Shown: positions 13,125-20,044 of the stretch, piece after piece
Position numbering within the stretch: the stretch's first letter is position 1
Layout: each line of letters opens with the position of its first letter
Origin: a virus
DNA length: 24,051 nt
IMG/VR virus record: IMGVR_UViG_3300042384_000447
Span: 1-24,051 of that record
Reading direction: 5' to 3' (one strand)
The notes under the pieces: model-generated
The model's input: only the letters and a program-made list of their open reading frames with translations
Told to the model about the DNA's origin: nothing
The model's database searches: none
Translations under genes and position numbers: made by a program

Positions 13125-13700
13125 ATGTTACATATAATAACACCTTTATATCGTCCTACTAATTTACCAAAAGTTTACGCATCAATATTTAAAAATGATG
13201 ATATTATTTGGCATATTTCTAAATCATCTAAAGTTCCTGATCCAGAATATGATTTTCTAAAAAACGACAAACAAATCAAATTATATAATGTTGATTGTGA
13301 AGATTCGGATACAACCTCAAAAAGAAATTTTGTATTAGAAAAAATTAAAACTGGGTATTTTTGTTTTTTAGATGATGATACCATCTTACACGAAAATATA
13401 TATATAAAATATCTTGAGTGTAAAGAATATAATTTTATAGGGATGTTAGTTGGAGAACAAATAGATAATAATGGTAAATTACGATTAATCGCTAGTAAAC
13501 CAGTTTTTGGTAGAATTGATACTGGTAATGTAATTGCACATCATAAATGTTTAGAAGTGTGTAAATGGCCAACTCACAACCAACCAGGTGTTAATCAAAA
13601 AGATTTTCTTTTTTGGGAGTCTGTTTATAATTACTATGGTAATAAATGTGGGATATGGAATCAAACTATAAGTTATTACAATAAAATAAAAGTTAATTAA
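13125..13700 (+). CDS. GT-A type glycosyltransferase (family 2-like), 191 aa
   Basis: Starts with a typical GT2 opening, MLHIITPLYRPTNLPKVYAS, placing a nucleotide-sugar-binding strand first. The metal-binding DxD region is FLDDDTI with Asp83-Asp85. Conserved-looking WPTHNQPG and FWESVY segments follow in the second half. At 191 residues it is a minimal catalytic domain without membrane helices. It could modify a phage structural protein, host surface glycan or DNA base; the target is not visible. It leads a unit from its own promoter, followed closely by a lipoprotein gene. Confidence 0.82.
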   Translation: MLHIITPLYRPTNLPKVYASIFKNDDIIWHISKSSKVPDPEYDFLKNDKQIKLYNVDCEDSDTTSKRNFVLEKIKTGYFCFLDDDTILHENIYIKYLECKEYNFIGMLVGEQIDNNGKLRLIASKPVFGRIDTGNVIAHHKCLEVCKWPTHNQPGVNQKDFLFWESVYNYYGNKCGIWNQTISYYNKIKVN

Positions 13701-13701
13701 T

Positions 13702-13965
13702 ATGAAAAAACTATTTTTAACAATTCTAATGGGCATTATGGTAACATCTTGTACGGAAAATGAAAGAGTAAAACAATGGGGGGGAGAAGGAAACATTAAA
13801 CTACCAAAGGGTCGTAAATTAGTTAATGTAACCTGGAAAGAAACTCAAGTTTGGTATTTAACACGACCAATGAACTCAAACGACGTTGCGGAAACATATC
13901 AATTCCAGGAAGAATCATCTTGGGGTGTAATGGAAGGAACATATAACATTATTGAAACAAAATAA
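13702..13965 (+). CDS. Small lipoprotein, 87 aa
   Basis: The N terminus MKKLFLTILMGIMVTSC is a type II signal peptide with lipobox VTSC and Cys17 as the lipidated residue. The mature part is about 70 residues with conserved-looking LPKGRKLVNVTWK and LTRPMNS segments. It should be anchored in a membrane of the Gram-negative host. Similar small lipoproteins occur in other phages; superinfection exclusion or envelope alteration would be typical roles, but there is no direct evidence. Its ATG follows the glycosyltransferase stop by one base. Confidence 0.82.
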   Translation: MKKLFLTILMGIMVTSCTENERVKQWGGEGNIKLPKGRKLVNVTWKETQVWYLTRPMNSNDVAETYQFQEESSWGVMEGTYNIIETK

Positions 13966-13967
13966 TT

Positions 13968-14216
13968 ATGACTGAAAGAGAGTTAATAACTTTAGGTTTT
14001 TTAAGTGAGGAAATAAGAGAACACGATGAAGATGATGCTTATTACTACGCCTTAGATGTTGTTGATGGAATAACATTTATAACAACAACTAATGATGAAA
14101 TCAAAGATGATGAGTGGTACGTAGAAATTTTCAATACGGATCCCATTATTAGATTTTATGATTTTCAAGAAGTCCAAGGGCTGATAAACACATTAAAAAA
14201 TAGGATTGTAAAATGA
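13968..14216 (+). CDS. Small acidic hypothetical protein, 82 aa
   Basis: Begins two bases after the lipoprotein stop and overlaps the next gene by ATGA. The product is acidic and strand-rich (YYALDVVDGITFITTTN, WYVEIFNTDPIIRFYD), with a helical C terminus (VQGLINTLKNRIVK). No family recognised. It may be a small soluble domain; the alternation fits a compact alpha/beta fold. Confidence 0.7.
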   Translation: MTERELITLGFLSEEIREHDEDDAYYYALDVVDGITFITTTNDEIKDDEWYVEIFNTDPIIRFYDFQEVQGLINTLKNRIVK

Positions 14217-14407
14217 CAAACAAACAAGTTATTTATGAAACATTATTAAATGAACATAGATTAATTACAAATCAAATTTCGGACATCAAAGCAAATAGTT
14301 ATGATTTAAATGAATCCGAAAAAAATAAAGTAGTAGAATTACAAAAAAGACAAGTTGAATTAATGAATAGAATGAAAACATTATTCAACGGAAATTTCGG
14401 AAAATAA
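14213..14407 (+). CDS. Small coiled-coil protein, 64 aa
   Basis: The ATGA overlap indicates translational coupling to the upstream gene. The product is almost all helix, with a heptad-like pattern across residues 5-55 (LLNEHRLITNQISDIKAN, KVVELQKRQVELMNRM), and should form a coiled coil or helical hairpin. Function unknown. Confidence 0.65.
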   Translation: MTNKQVIYETLLNEHRLITNQISDIKANSYDLNESEKNKVVELQKRQVELMNRMKTLFNGNFGK

Positions 14408-14412
14408 GAGTT

Positions 14413-14775
14413 ATGGGAATGTTTGATAGTTTATATTTTGATAAAGAAATATTACCGTTATCGGATGATATTTTAAAGGATTTTCCAAATGATATTGAGT
14501 GGCAAACAAAATCATTAGAATGTGTTCTTGATAGATTGACAATTAAAGATGGTGAATTACTTGTACAAAGGTATGAAACAGAATTAACACCTGAAAACGA
14601 AAGACCATACCCAAATGACTCCAGACTTAGTTTTATTGGAATGTACCGAAAAATTAACGAAAGGTTTGAGAAATATGAACACACTGGATCAATTATGTTT
14701 TATTCATTTGTTAATGATGTCTGGTACGAATTTTTTGGGGAGTTCCAGGATGGTAAATTAATTAAAATAACCTAA
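14413..14775 (+). CDS. MGMFD-start phage protein, 120 aa
   Basis: Begins MGMFDSLYFD, an opening I have often seen in phage proteins of unknown function that usually continue with a zinc knuckle; here no Cys pair follows. Strands and short helices alternate through the sequence, and the C terminus is aromatic (MFYSFVNDVWYEFFGEF). The gene follows the coiled-coil ORF by 5 bases and closes the unit started at 13125. No promoter lies in between, so it is probably read from the promoter at 13060. Confidence 0.75.
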   Translation: MGMFDSLYFDKEILPLSDDILKDFPNDIEWQTKSLECVLDRLTIKDGELLVQRYETELTPENERPYPNDSRLSFIGMYRKINERFEKYEHTGSIMFYSFVNDVWYEFFGEFQDGKLIKIT

Positions 14776-14783
14776 CAAATAAT

Positions 14784-14814
14784 TTGATTATTTAAAAATA
14801 AATGATTAATTTTA
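14784..14814 (+). promoter_or_regulatory. Bacteroidota-type promoter, TTG-N20-TAATTTTA
   Basis: TTG at 14784-14786 and TAATTTTA at 14807-14814 keep the 20-base spacing. The last base is A instead of G. It lies 12 bases before the ATG at 14827 and would drive the membrane peptide and the prohibitin. Confidence 0.6.
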
Positions 14815-14826
14815 CCAAAAAAAGAT

Positions 14827-15006
14827 ATGAAGTATTTTAAATTATTTTTGATGTGGTGTGGATTTATAACAATCACGTCAATGTTCGCTGAATATATTAT
14901 CAGCAGAGAATTAAACGGATTCCTCCAATTGTTAAGTTTCGTTGGATTGGTTGGGATTTTTATTTTTACAATATACGAAACAGTAAATTTATTTAAAAAC
15001 AATTAA
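14827..15006 (+). CDS. Two-helix membrane peptide, 59 aa
   Basis: The ATG at 14827 gives 59 residues with a hydrophobic segment at about residues 5-20 (KLFLMWCGFITITSMF) and a second at about 33-50 (LQLLSFVGLVGIFIFTIY). Short charged loops lie between them. It precedes the prohibitin gene by 12 bases and follows its own promoter, so the two membrane proteins are likely co-expressed and may interact. No family is recognised. Confidence 0.65.
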   Translation: MKYFKLFLMWCGFITITSMFAEYIISRELNGFLQLLSFVGLVGIFIFTIYETVNLFKNN

Positions 15007-15018
15007 AAAAAAAGAAAA

Positions 15019-15966
15019 ATGATTGGACTATTAATTTTTATTTTAGGATTAGCAATTGCTGGAGTTATTGCTTACACAACACGAGAACAAATGTTTGAAA
15101 TTGTTGAATCACGTTATGGTAATTCAGAAGAATTCAAACCATCCTGGGTGGTTAAACCATTATCAGTTTTATTATTAACAATGTTGATTGGTATGGTACA
15201 ACCATTCGCGATTGAAAAAATTGATGCTGGAAACAAAGGGTTAAAAGTTAACTTAGTAGGTAACCAAAGAGGAGTATCAAGTTATCAATACAAAACTGGT
15301 TGGGTAGTTTATAACACCTGGACAGAACAGATTTTAGAGTTTCCAATTTATCAACAACACATTGAATACGATGATCAAATTGTTATATTAAAAGGTGGAT
15401 TCTCAGCAACAATTAAACCAACATTTAATTATTCATTAAAAGAAAATGCTATTGGAGATATGTTTGTGAATTTAAGGAAACCAATCACAGATATTGAACA
15501 GTTTTGGCTTAAAAATGCAATCGTTGGTGCCGTTAATGATGAGGCCAATAAATGGGAAGTTGATAGTATATTTAATCACAGACAAGCGTTTGAAGCAGCA
15601 ATTGTAGTTGAATGTAACGCAAGACTTTCTAAGTGGTTCAATGTATCACAATTAAGAACAAACATTACACCACCAGAGGCGTTACAAGAATCAATTATTG
15701 CCAAAACAAAATCAATCCAACAAGCACAAGCGTCAGAACAACAAGCGTTAGCCGCAATTGCTGATGGTAAAAGAAAAATCGCGGTAGCAAGGGCTGATAG
15801 TGCTGAAACAGTAATCAACGCATCCGCAAAGGCAAAAGCAATGGATCTTACACAACAAAAATTAACATCACTTTATGTTGAATATAAGAAAGTTGAAAAA
15901 TGGGACGGAAAATTACCAACAACAGTTGCTGGTGGATCTGGGACATTTCTAAATATAAAACAATAA
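15019..15966 (+). CDS. SPFH/prohibitin-domain membrane protein
   Basis: The 315-residue product has an N-terminal membrane helix at residues 2-19 and a second hydrophobic segment at 48-65. An SPFH-type beta-rich domain follows. The helical part has NDEANKWEVDSIFNHR and an Ala/Gln-rich heptad stretch (IQQAQASEQQALAAIADGK), typical of the prohibitin coiled coil. A short C-terminal segment is KWDGKLPTTVAGGSG, as in phage prohibitins I know from memory. Such proteins form ring-like membrane assemblies; in phages their role is unproved, with membrane stabilisation or control of host proteases proposed. Followed by a strong terminator, so the transcript ends here. Confidence 0.88.
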   Translation: MIGLLIFILGLAIAGVIAYTTREQMFEIVESRYGNSEEFKPSWVVKPLSVLLLTMLIGMVQPFAIEKIDAGNKGLKVNLVGNQRGVSSYQYKTGWVVYNTWTEQILEFPIYQQHIEYDDQIVILKGGFSATIKPTFNYSLKENAIGDMFVNLRKPITDIEQFWLKNAIVGAVNDEANKWEVDSIFNHRQAFEAAIVVECNARLSKWFNVSQLRTNITPPEALQESIIAKTKSIQQAQASEQQALAAIADGKRKIAVARADSAETVINASAKAKAMDLTQQKLTSLYVEYKKVEKWDGKLPTTVAGGSGTFLNIKQ

Positions 15967-15988
15967 AGTTTTATATTAATATATAAAG

Positions 15989-16030
15989 AATCCCCCCAGG
16001 TAAAAAAATATCTTGGGGGGTTTGTTTTTT
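15989..16030 (+). terminator. Strong intrinsic terminator overlapping the next promoter
   Basis: CCCCCCAGG at 15992-16000 pairs with CTTGGGGGG at 16012-16020 (one G-T pair), followed by TTTGTTTTTT. The TTG in the T-tract is the -33 element of the promoter at 16022, the same layout as at 134 and 6791. Confidence 0.88.
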
Positions 16031-16052
16031 TAAAAAAAATGTTGTACATTTG
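16022..16052 (+). promoter_or_regulatory. Bacteroidota promoter, TTG-N20-TACATTTG
   Basis: TTG at 16022-16024 and TACATTTG at 16045-16052 are 20 bases apart and fit TAnnTTTG exactly. The start at 16069 lies 16 bases downstream. It opens the run of small genes to 17567. Confidence 0.82.
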
Positions 16053-16068
16053 TATAAAATATAAACAA

Positions 16069-16308
16069 ATGAAAATAGAAACAAATGACGATGTTATCTT
16101 CTTGAAAGAAGTATATAACACAATAATATTAAAAACCAATGAAGGTAAATGTCTATACCTTTGTATGAGAGATGGTGGATTTGAAATGTCATTAGATAAT
16201 AAAAATTGGCACATTATTCATAGTGATGATGACTTTACAAAACCTAGTTTAACTAACCCAAGAAATCTTCAATTGGATGATGATATCCCACAATCAAATA
16301 AATCATAA
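16069..16308 (+). CDS. Small hypothetical protein, 79 aa
   Basis: The frame is open from 16039, but that ATG lies at the -7 element of the promoter. The ATG at 16069, preceded by ATAAACAA, is therefore chosen, giving MKIETNDDVIFLKE. The product is mixed, with strands (YNTIILKTNEGKCLYLCMRD) and a polar C terminus. No family is recognised. The next gene starts 4 bases after its stop. Confidence 0.68.
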   Translation: MKIETNDDVIFLKEVYNTIILKTNEGKCLYLCMRDGGFEMSLDNKNWHIIHSDDDFTKPSLTNPRNLQLDDDIPQSNKS

Positions 16309-16312
16309 TAAG

Positions 16313-16507
16313 ATGATACAAGAACAAGGAGAAAAAAATAATAATATATTCCAACGTATAAAAGTAGCGTATCGGAGATATAAGTCAGATGTGTATTTTG
16401 TTAAAAACAAGAATAAATTCTGGAAACAGAGACCTTATAGATGGGGTATAACCCACATTTCAATAGCAAAACATGCTATCTATTGGGAAATAATTAAATC
16501 AGAATAA
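16313..16507 (+). CDS. Small basic protein, 64 aa
   Basis: Preceded by AATAAG at the ATG of 16313; the frame extends to 16277 but inside the previous gene. Lys, Arg and aromatic residues dominate (RIKVAYRRYKSDVYFVKNK, KFWKQRPYRWG), which could bind nucleic acid, though this is only a composition argument. No motif is recognised. One base separates its stop from the next ATG. Confidence 0.62.
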   Translation: MIQEQGEKNNNIFQRIKVAYRRYKSDVYFVKNKNKFWKQRPYRWGITHISIAKHAIYWEIIKSE

Positions 16508-16508
16508 G

Positions 16509-16760
16509 ATGACAGCAGTAGAAGTAATGATAAATGAATTTCAAAAAGAACTTGAAGTGTCTACCCAAATTGGAAATGAAGATAAAATTAGAATGATTAA
16601 ACATCTAATTAATATCGCAGGTCAGTATTTACCAAAGGAGAAAGAGCAACACAATGAAACCTGGGACATTGCACACCAAGCGGGTAGATTTGAAGGTAAA
16701 GGGATTGCTGAAGAAAATTGGCAAACATTTGAAACACATTGGGAAGAAACATTTAAATAA
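16509..16760 (+). CDS. Small helical protein, 83 aa (MTAVEx opening)
   Basis: Starts one base after the previous stop with AATAAG upstream. The opening MTAVEVMINEFQKEL and the helical, acidic body are like a family of short proteins I recall from Bacteroidota phages and their hosts (with TAVEW near the N terminus). No function is known to me. The centre holds GRFEGKGIAEENW, probably a turn between two helices. Confidence 0.68.
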   Translation: MTAVEVMINEFQKELEVSTQIGNEDKIRMIKHLINIAGQYLPKEKEQHNETWDIAHQAGRFEGKGIAEENWQTFETHWEETFK

Positions 16761-16767
16761 TAATAAA

Positions 16768-17178
16768 ATGGAAAAAGAATTTGTACCTTATGAGTTGGCA
16801 GTTAAACTTAAAGAATTAGGATTTGATGAACCTTGTTTTGGATGTTACACTAAAGAGGGTCAATTATCGTATGACTTTTCAGATAACCGAGGAATAGGAC
16901 ATTATTTTCAAAGTTGTGTAGCACCAACATTCTCACAATGTTTTAAATGGTTTAGAGAGAAATACCAGATATTTCCCGAAGTGTTAACCGATTGTACTAC
17001 AGAACCGAAATTTGTTTTTACCTATAACACATTTTATGGAAACCCAAAAGATTTAACTGAACAAGAGTGGGGTTGGGAAAATAATATAGGTCAATATTCT
17101 GATATATATAGAACCTATGAAGATGCAGAATTGGAATGTTTGAAAAAATTAATTGAAATTGTGGAATCTAAATCATAA
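16768..17178 (+). CDS. MEKEFVPY-family phage protein, 136 aa
   Basis: The ATG at 16768, with AATAATAAA before it, gives MEKEFVPYELAVKLKELGFD; the frame upstream lies within the previous gene. This N terminus is shared with the 302-residue protein at 22832 (14 of the first 20 residues identical by eye), so the two are paralogous at least there. The remainder is aromatic- and Cys-containing (PTFSQCFKWFREKY). I recall members of this family in many Bacteroidota phages; their role is unknown. The C-terminal helix is ELECLKKLIEIVES. Confidence 0.78.
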   Translation: MEKEFVPYELAVKLKELGFDEPCFGCYTKEGQLSYDFSDNRGIGHYFQSCVAPTFSQCFKWFREKYQIFPEVLTDCTTEPKFVFTYNTFYGNPKDLTEQEWGWENNIGQYSDIYRTYEDAELECLKKLIEIVESKS

Positions 17179-17195
17179 TAAGATACAAAACAATT

Positions 17196-17567
17196 ATGAC
17201 AAATTTAGAAATATTTACGAAGGAATACGAAACACTTAAAGGTCAATTTGTTTTGGTTGATACTGAGGCGATACGTTTGATTGGGATTGCTGAAGATGAA
17301 ATTGACTATTACTATGTGTTATATAATGGTAGAACGTTACGATTAACAAGTTGTGTAATACGATTGACACCACTTAAAGGATTCATACAGGATGATCATT
17401 ATAATGATATGGTTAGAATCGCAAAATTAAATCATTATGATCAAGTAACACTTTGGGGATCCAAGGATGACGAACTAATTGGTTTTAATGAAAAACACAA
17501 AGAAGAGTTAATAAATGGGTGGAATGACACAAAATTTATACTTGGACCTTACTGGGATCTAAATTAA
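17196..17567 (+). CDS. Hypothetical protein, 123 aa
   Basis: Follows the MEKEFVPY protein by 17 bases and ends the transcription run opened at 16022; a new promoter starts in its 3' flank. The product is soluble with a strand-rich centre (GQFVLVDTEAIRLIG, YYYVLYNGRTLRLTSCVIR), which resembles a small beta barrel. Its C terminus is Trp/Asp-rich (GPYWDLN). No family is recognised and no catalytic motif is seen. Confidence 0.73.
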   Translation: MTNLEIFTKEYETLKGQFVLVDTEAIRLIGIAEDEIDYYYVLYNGRTLRLTSCVIRLTPLKGFIQDDHYNDMVRIAKLNHYDQVTLWGSKDDELIGFNEKHKEELINGWNDTKFILGPYWDLN

Positions 17568-17568
17568 T

Positions 17569-17599
17569 TTGGATATTAAATAAATAATAGTTATTTTTG
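17569..17599 (+). promoter_or_regulatory. Bacteroidota promoter, TTG-N20-TATTTTTG
   Basis: TTG at 17569-17571, just past the stop of the upstream gene, and TATTTTTG at 17592-17599 are 20 bases apart and fit the consensus fully. The next ATG at 17619 is 19 bases beyond. It opens the long run of small genes up to 22793. Confidence 0.82.
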
Positions 17600-17618
17600 T
17601 TGTTATAAAATAAATAAT

Positions 17619-17858
17619 ATGGAAAAAAGAAGTATACACTACGGAGACGTAGCAAAATGGATTGAGAAAGTAATTGATTCTTGTGAAACACATAATCAAT
17701 TAATTACGGCTAGAAACCTAGTTTCTAATTTTAGAAAACGACTATCTTCAGATAATCTTTATCACTCAAAATACCACTATAGTGTTATAATACCACTTGA
17801 CAATCGTATCACATATAAGCGTGATAATTTAAGGATGATAAGGTTAACACACCAATAA
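17619..17858 (+). CDS. Small hypothetical protein, 79 aa
   Basis: First gene of the long accessory run. The product is basic, helical in the first two-thirds (DVAKWIEKVIDSCETHNQL, LITARNLVSNFRKRL) and likely compact. The segment with WIEKVIDSCET and the ARNLV helix recalls small proteins I know from Bacteroidota phages, without a function. The next ATG follows by one base. Confidence 0.7.
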   Translation: MEKRSIHYGDVAKWIEKVIDSCETHNQLITARNLVSNFRKRLSSDNLYHSKYHYSVIIPLDNRITYKRDNLRMIRLTHQ

Positions 17859-17859
17859 T

Positions 17860-18042
17860 ATGGAAGAAACAAAAATTACTGAAAAAGAAAATAGTGGTGT
17901 TGAAATACTCAAAGATTACTTACCTGGGTTTATAGAACAATTTGGTGATGGTCCTCTTGGTGAATTGAATCCAGATGATTGGGACGCACTTAATTTTTTA
18001 ATGTGGTTAGAACTTAATAATTACAAAATAGTAAAAAAATGA
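17860..18042 (+). CDS. Small acidic protein, 60 aa
   Basis: Starts one base after the previous stop and ends in an ATGA overlap with the next gene. It is acidic in the N-terminal two-thirds (GDGPLGELNPDDWDALNF), with a helical end (FLMWLELNNYKIVKK). No family is recognised. Too short to assign. Confidence 0.65.
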   Translation: MEETKITEKENSGVEILKDYLPGFIEQFGDGPLGELNPDDWDALNFLMWLELNNYKIVKK

Positions 18043-18218
18043 TTACAAACAAAGAAGTTGAAATTGTAGCATTGAATGGGTATCTTGAAGGGTTAAATTA
18101 TAGACATACCTCTCTTGTAAGTATAAGTAAAAATCCACTTTATAAATCTGATTTGAAAGAAGAGATAGAAAAAGTGTTAAATGAGATTAAAGAAGTTAAA
18201 AACAAATTAAATGATTGA
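18039..18218 (+). CDS. Small helical protein, 59 aa
   Basis: An ATGA start, coupled to the preceding gene, gives 59 codons, and its TGA lies 8 bases inside the next gene. The C-terminal half is a long amphipathic helix rich in Lys and Glu (EEIEKVLNEIKEVKNKLND), a likely coiled coil. Both couplings, and similar base composition, support a real gene. No family is recognised. Confidence 0.6.
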   Translation: MITNKEVEIVALNGYLEGLNYRHTSLVSISKNPLYKSDLKEEIEKVLNEIKEVKNKLND

Positions 18219-18813
18219 TAACATAGAACTTATAAAACCTTTATTAAATTTTTCTGAACCTGGAGATTTTTATATGTTATATATTTTTATACGTAAAAAA
18301 GATCAACCCGAAGGAGAAAGAGATAATCACCAATCAGTTAGAACAATAAAAACTTATTGTGTTGATTCTATCCCATACCTTGAAAAAAGATATGATGAGA
18401 TAAAACAACTATGTGAGATGTTTAAAGCGCGTGCGTACATTCACGTCCAAAAACAAAATCATAGAGATGTATCGTTAAATATGATGGTCGCGTTGGCACA
18501 GAAAATCCAGAACGGTAATCATAAACAACAAGGATTGTTTGATTCTGTTGTTGGGCAAATTAAAACATATGAAAAAAATTGGGTTGTGGATATTGATTTA
18601 AAAGACAGGTTGTTTTGTGAAGAGGTTGCAGAATTTATTAACACACTTAAACCTGAAGGTGATAAAATTAAAACGGCTATACCAACCAAAAATGGTTATC
18701 ATTTAATCACTAAAAGATTTGATGTTAAAACATTCTCTGAAATATACCCAGAAATCCAAATACAAAAAAAGAACCCAACGCTTCTTTTTTTACCCAAATC
18801 GTTAGAACTGTAA
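18211..18813 (+). CDS. Hypothetical protein, 200 aa, possible primase-like fragment
   Basis: The gene overlaps the preceding ORF by 8 bases. Two features recall the catalytic core of archaeo-eukaryotic primases. One is a strand ending in an acidic pair, VVDIDL at residues 125-130 (Asp127, Asp129). The other is TKNGYHL at 159-165, similar to their conserved GYH segment. The third acidic residue expected later is not obvious, and the first 100 residues (with MLYIFIRKKDQ and FKARAYIHVQ) fit no primase I know. It may be a degenerate or repurposed domain, or unrelated. I would treat the assignment as a weak hypothesis. Confidence 0.6.
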   Translation: MIDNIELIKPLLNFSEPGDFYMLYIFIRKKDQPEGERDNHQSVRTIKTYCVDSIPYLEKRYDEIKQLCEMFKARAYIHVQKQNHRDVSLNMMVALAQKIQNGNHKQQGLFDSVVGQIKTYEKNWVVDIDLKDRLFCEEVAEFINTLKPEGDKIKTAIPTKNGYHLITKRFDVKTFSEIYPEIQIQKKNPTLLFLPKSLEL

Positions 18814-18833
18814 ATAATATAAAATAAATAAAG

Positions 18834-19100
18834 ATGGAAAAAGTAATTAAAATGAATTTAGGAATTGGGATGAATATGTTATTTCCAGAACCAGTAACTA
18901 TCGTAATTGAATCTTTTGAAGAAAGATATGAGAAATATCGTGAATTTTGCAAAACAATTGAAGAACCTGATTATGATTTTTTGGTGGATGATCCAAACCA
19001 AAATAAAGTTAGAATATTAACGTTAGATGAATTTATAGATACGTGGCATACAAGTACAACATTTCAAGAAAAATTTAAAATTAATGAAGATGAAATATAA
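18834..19100 (+). CDS. Small hypothetical protein, 88 aa
   Basis: Begins after AATAAAG in the context typical of this phage. The product is acidic, mixed alpha/beta, with a start of MEKVIKMNLGIGMNM and a later helix, EERYEKYREFCKTIEE. No family is recognised. The 37-residue ORF at 19090 begins inside its last 11 bases. Confidence 0.7.
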   Translation: MEKVIKMNLGIGMNMLFPEPVTIVIESFEERYEKYREFCKTIEEPDYDFLVDDPNQNKVRILTLDEFIDTWHTSTTFQEKFKINEDEI

Positions 19101-19203
19101 AATAATTAAATGGTTTGAATTGAATATCGGTTGGTTTTTCGTTAATGGTAGAAAACAAGATAAGTACATTGAATATTTAAAAAATAAATATGAAAATAAT
19201 TGA
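19090..19203 (+). CDS. Small basic protein, 37 aa
   Basis: An ATG at 19090 (or two codons upstream at 19084) overlaps the end of the previous gene in another frame and ends in a TGA at 19201-19203. The product MKYKIIKWFELNIGWFF plus a basic tail has one moderately hydrophobic segment, probably peripheral to the membrane. Its stop lies inside the next small ORF. The unbroken coupling makes it plausible; no family is recognised. Confidence 0.5.
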   Translation: MKYKIIKWFELNIGWFFVNGRKQDKYIEYLKNKYENN

Positions 19204-19312
19204 ATGTACTGATTACGACAGTATGGGTAATCACGGACGATTTCCGTTAAAGAAAAAAACAAAGTCAATCCGACAAAAACTGATTGACATTTACAACAGA
19301 TTTAAAAGATGA
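19190..19312 (+). CDS. Small basic protein, 40 aa
   Basis: Starts inside the preceding ORF (14 bases of overlap) and ends with ATGA overlapping the membrane protein at 19309. The sequence is polar and basic (GRFPLKKKTKSIRQKLIDIY). Coupling on both sides supports translation, but composition and length give no function. Confidence 0.5.
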   Translation: MKIIECTDYDSMGNHGRFPLKKKTKSIRQKLIDIYNRFKR

Positions 19313-19659
19313 CAAACATAAATAATTTATTGATCGGAATAATATTCGGGGTTTTAGCACAAATACTAACGTTTTTTCAATTACAAGGTCAAATGAAATT
19401 TGAATGGGTAAAAGAAAACTACTGGTTAACAGTTTTAGTTGGGATTCCGATATCAATGTTGTTTATGTTTTCGGTAAAAAATATGATAATTGCTTTTAAT
19501 GGTGAAATGTGGCCATCAAGATTGTTTGGTTTTAGTATTGGTGCAATTGTGTTTACCATATTGAGTTGGTTAGTCTTTAGTGAACCACTAACAACTAAAA
19601 CTTACGTTTGTCTGTTTTTAGCCTTGTTAATATTGTTGATTCAATTATTTTGGAAGTAA
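19309..19659 (+). CDS. Multi-pass membrane protein, 116 aa
   Basis: Four hydrophobic segments can be drawn at about residues 6-24 (LLIGIIFGVLAQILTFFQL), 38-58, 70-90 and 98-114, with short loops. The product should sit in the cytoplasmic membrane. I recall proteins of similar size and layout from other Bacteroidota phages, with no known function. It is coupled to the ORFs on both sides (ATGA upstream, TAATG downstream), so the three are probably translated together. Confidence 0.78.
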   Translation: MTNINNLLIGIIFGVLAQILTFFQLQGQMKFEWVKENYWLTVLVGIPISMLFMFSVKNMIIAFNGEMWPSRLFGFSIGAIVFTILSWLVFSEPLTTKTYVCLFLALLILLIQLFWK

Positions 19660-19742
19660 TGAAAAGAAAACTACAAAAATTATTACTTTGGTTAAGTTAT
19701 AAATTTCCAAAGAAAAAAAGAAAATCAATTTGGGAATTATGA
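19659..19742 (+). CDS. Very small basic peptide, 27 aa
   Basis: Its ATG shares one base with the preceding stop (TAATG), and its TGA overlaps the next start. The peptide MKRKLQKLLLWLSYKFPKKK and a short tail is amphipathic and strongly basic, so it could bind membrane or nucleic acid. Function unknown and existence depends on the coupling argument. Confidence 0.45.
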   Translation: MKRKLQKLLLWLSYKFPKKKRKSIWEL

Positions 19743-20002
19743 TGGAAGAAAATAATTATGATCCGTATTGTCCAGTATGTGGATCCTGTGGTGAAGATGG
19801 ATGCTGCCCAGCAACATCGTGTAAACAACATCCAGATGGTCATTATTGTCAAACATATCTTGCCGAATTAAAATTCGGATATTTGATGTATCACAAATTA
19901 CTTGAATTAATTGATGGTGATGAAAAATATAAGGAACAAGTTGATGAGATTTGGGATAAGTTATATGATCAAATTTTTTATGATGACAAAGAAGATAAAT
20001 AA
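19739..20002 (+). CDS. Cys-rich zinc-knuckle-like protein, 87 aa
   Basis: Two adjacent ATG codons (19739 and 19742) are possible starts; the first overlaps the preceding TGA. Seven cysteines occur in the first 37 residues, including CPVCGSCGEDGCC and later CKQHPDGHYC, with two His residues nearby, so one or two zinc sites are likely. The rest is helical and acidic (KFGYLMYHKLLELIDGDEK). I recall a similar Cys-rich N terminus in Bacteroidota phage proteins of unknown function. No enzymatic motif is seen. Confidence 0.75.
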   Translation: MMEENNYDPYCPVCGSCGEDGCCPATSCKQHPDGHYCQTYLAELKFGYLMYHKLLELIDGDEKYKEQVDEIWDKLYDQIFYDDKEDK

Positions 20003-20044
20003 ACAAATAGGAATAACAAGTAATATACATTTAATTTAAAACAT

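Noticed and set aside
16039-16068. Start codon at 16039 for the 79-residue protein
   Set aside because: That ATG lies within the promoter (-7 element at 16045-16052), so it would not be on the transcript.
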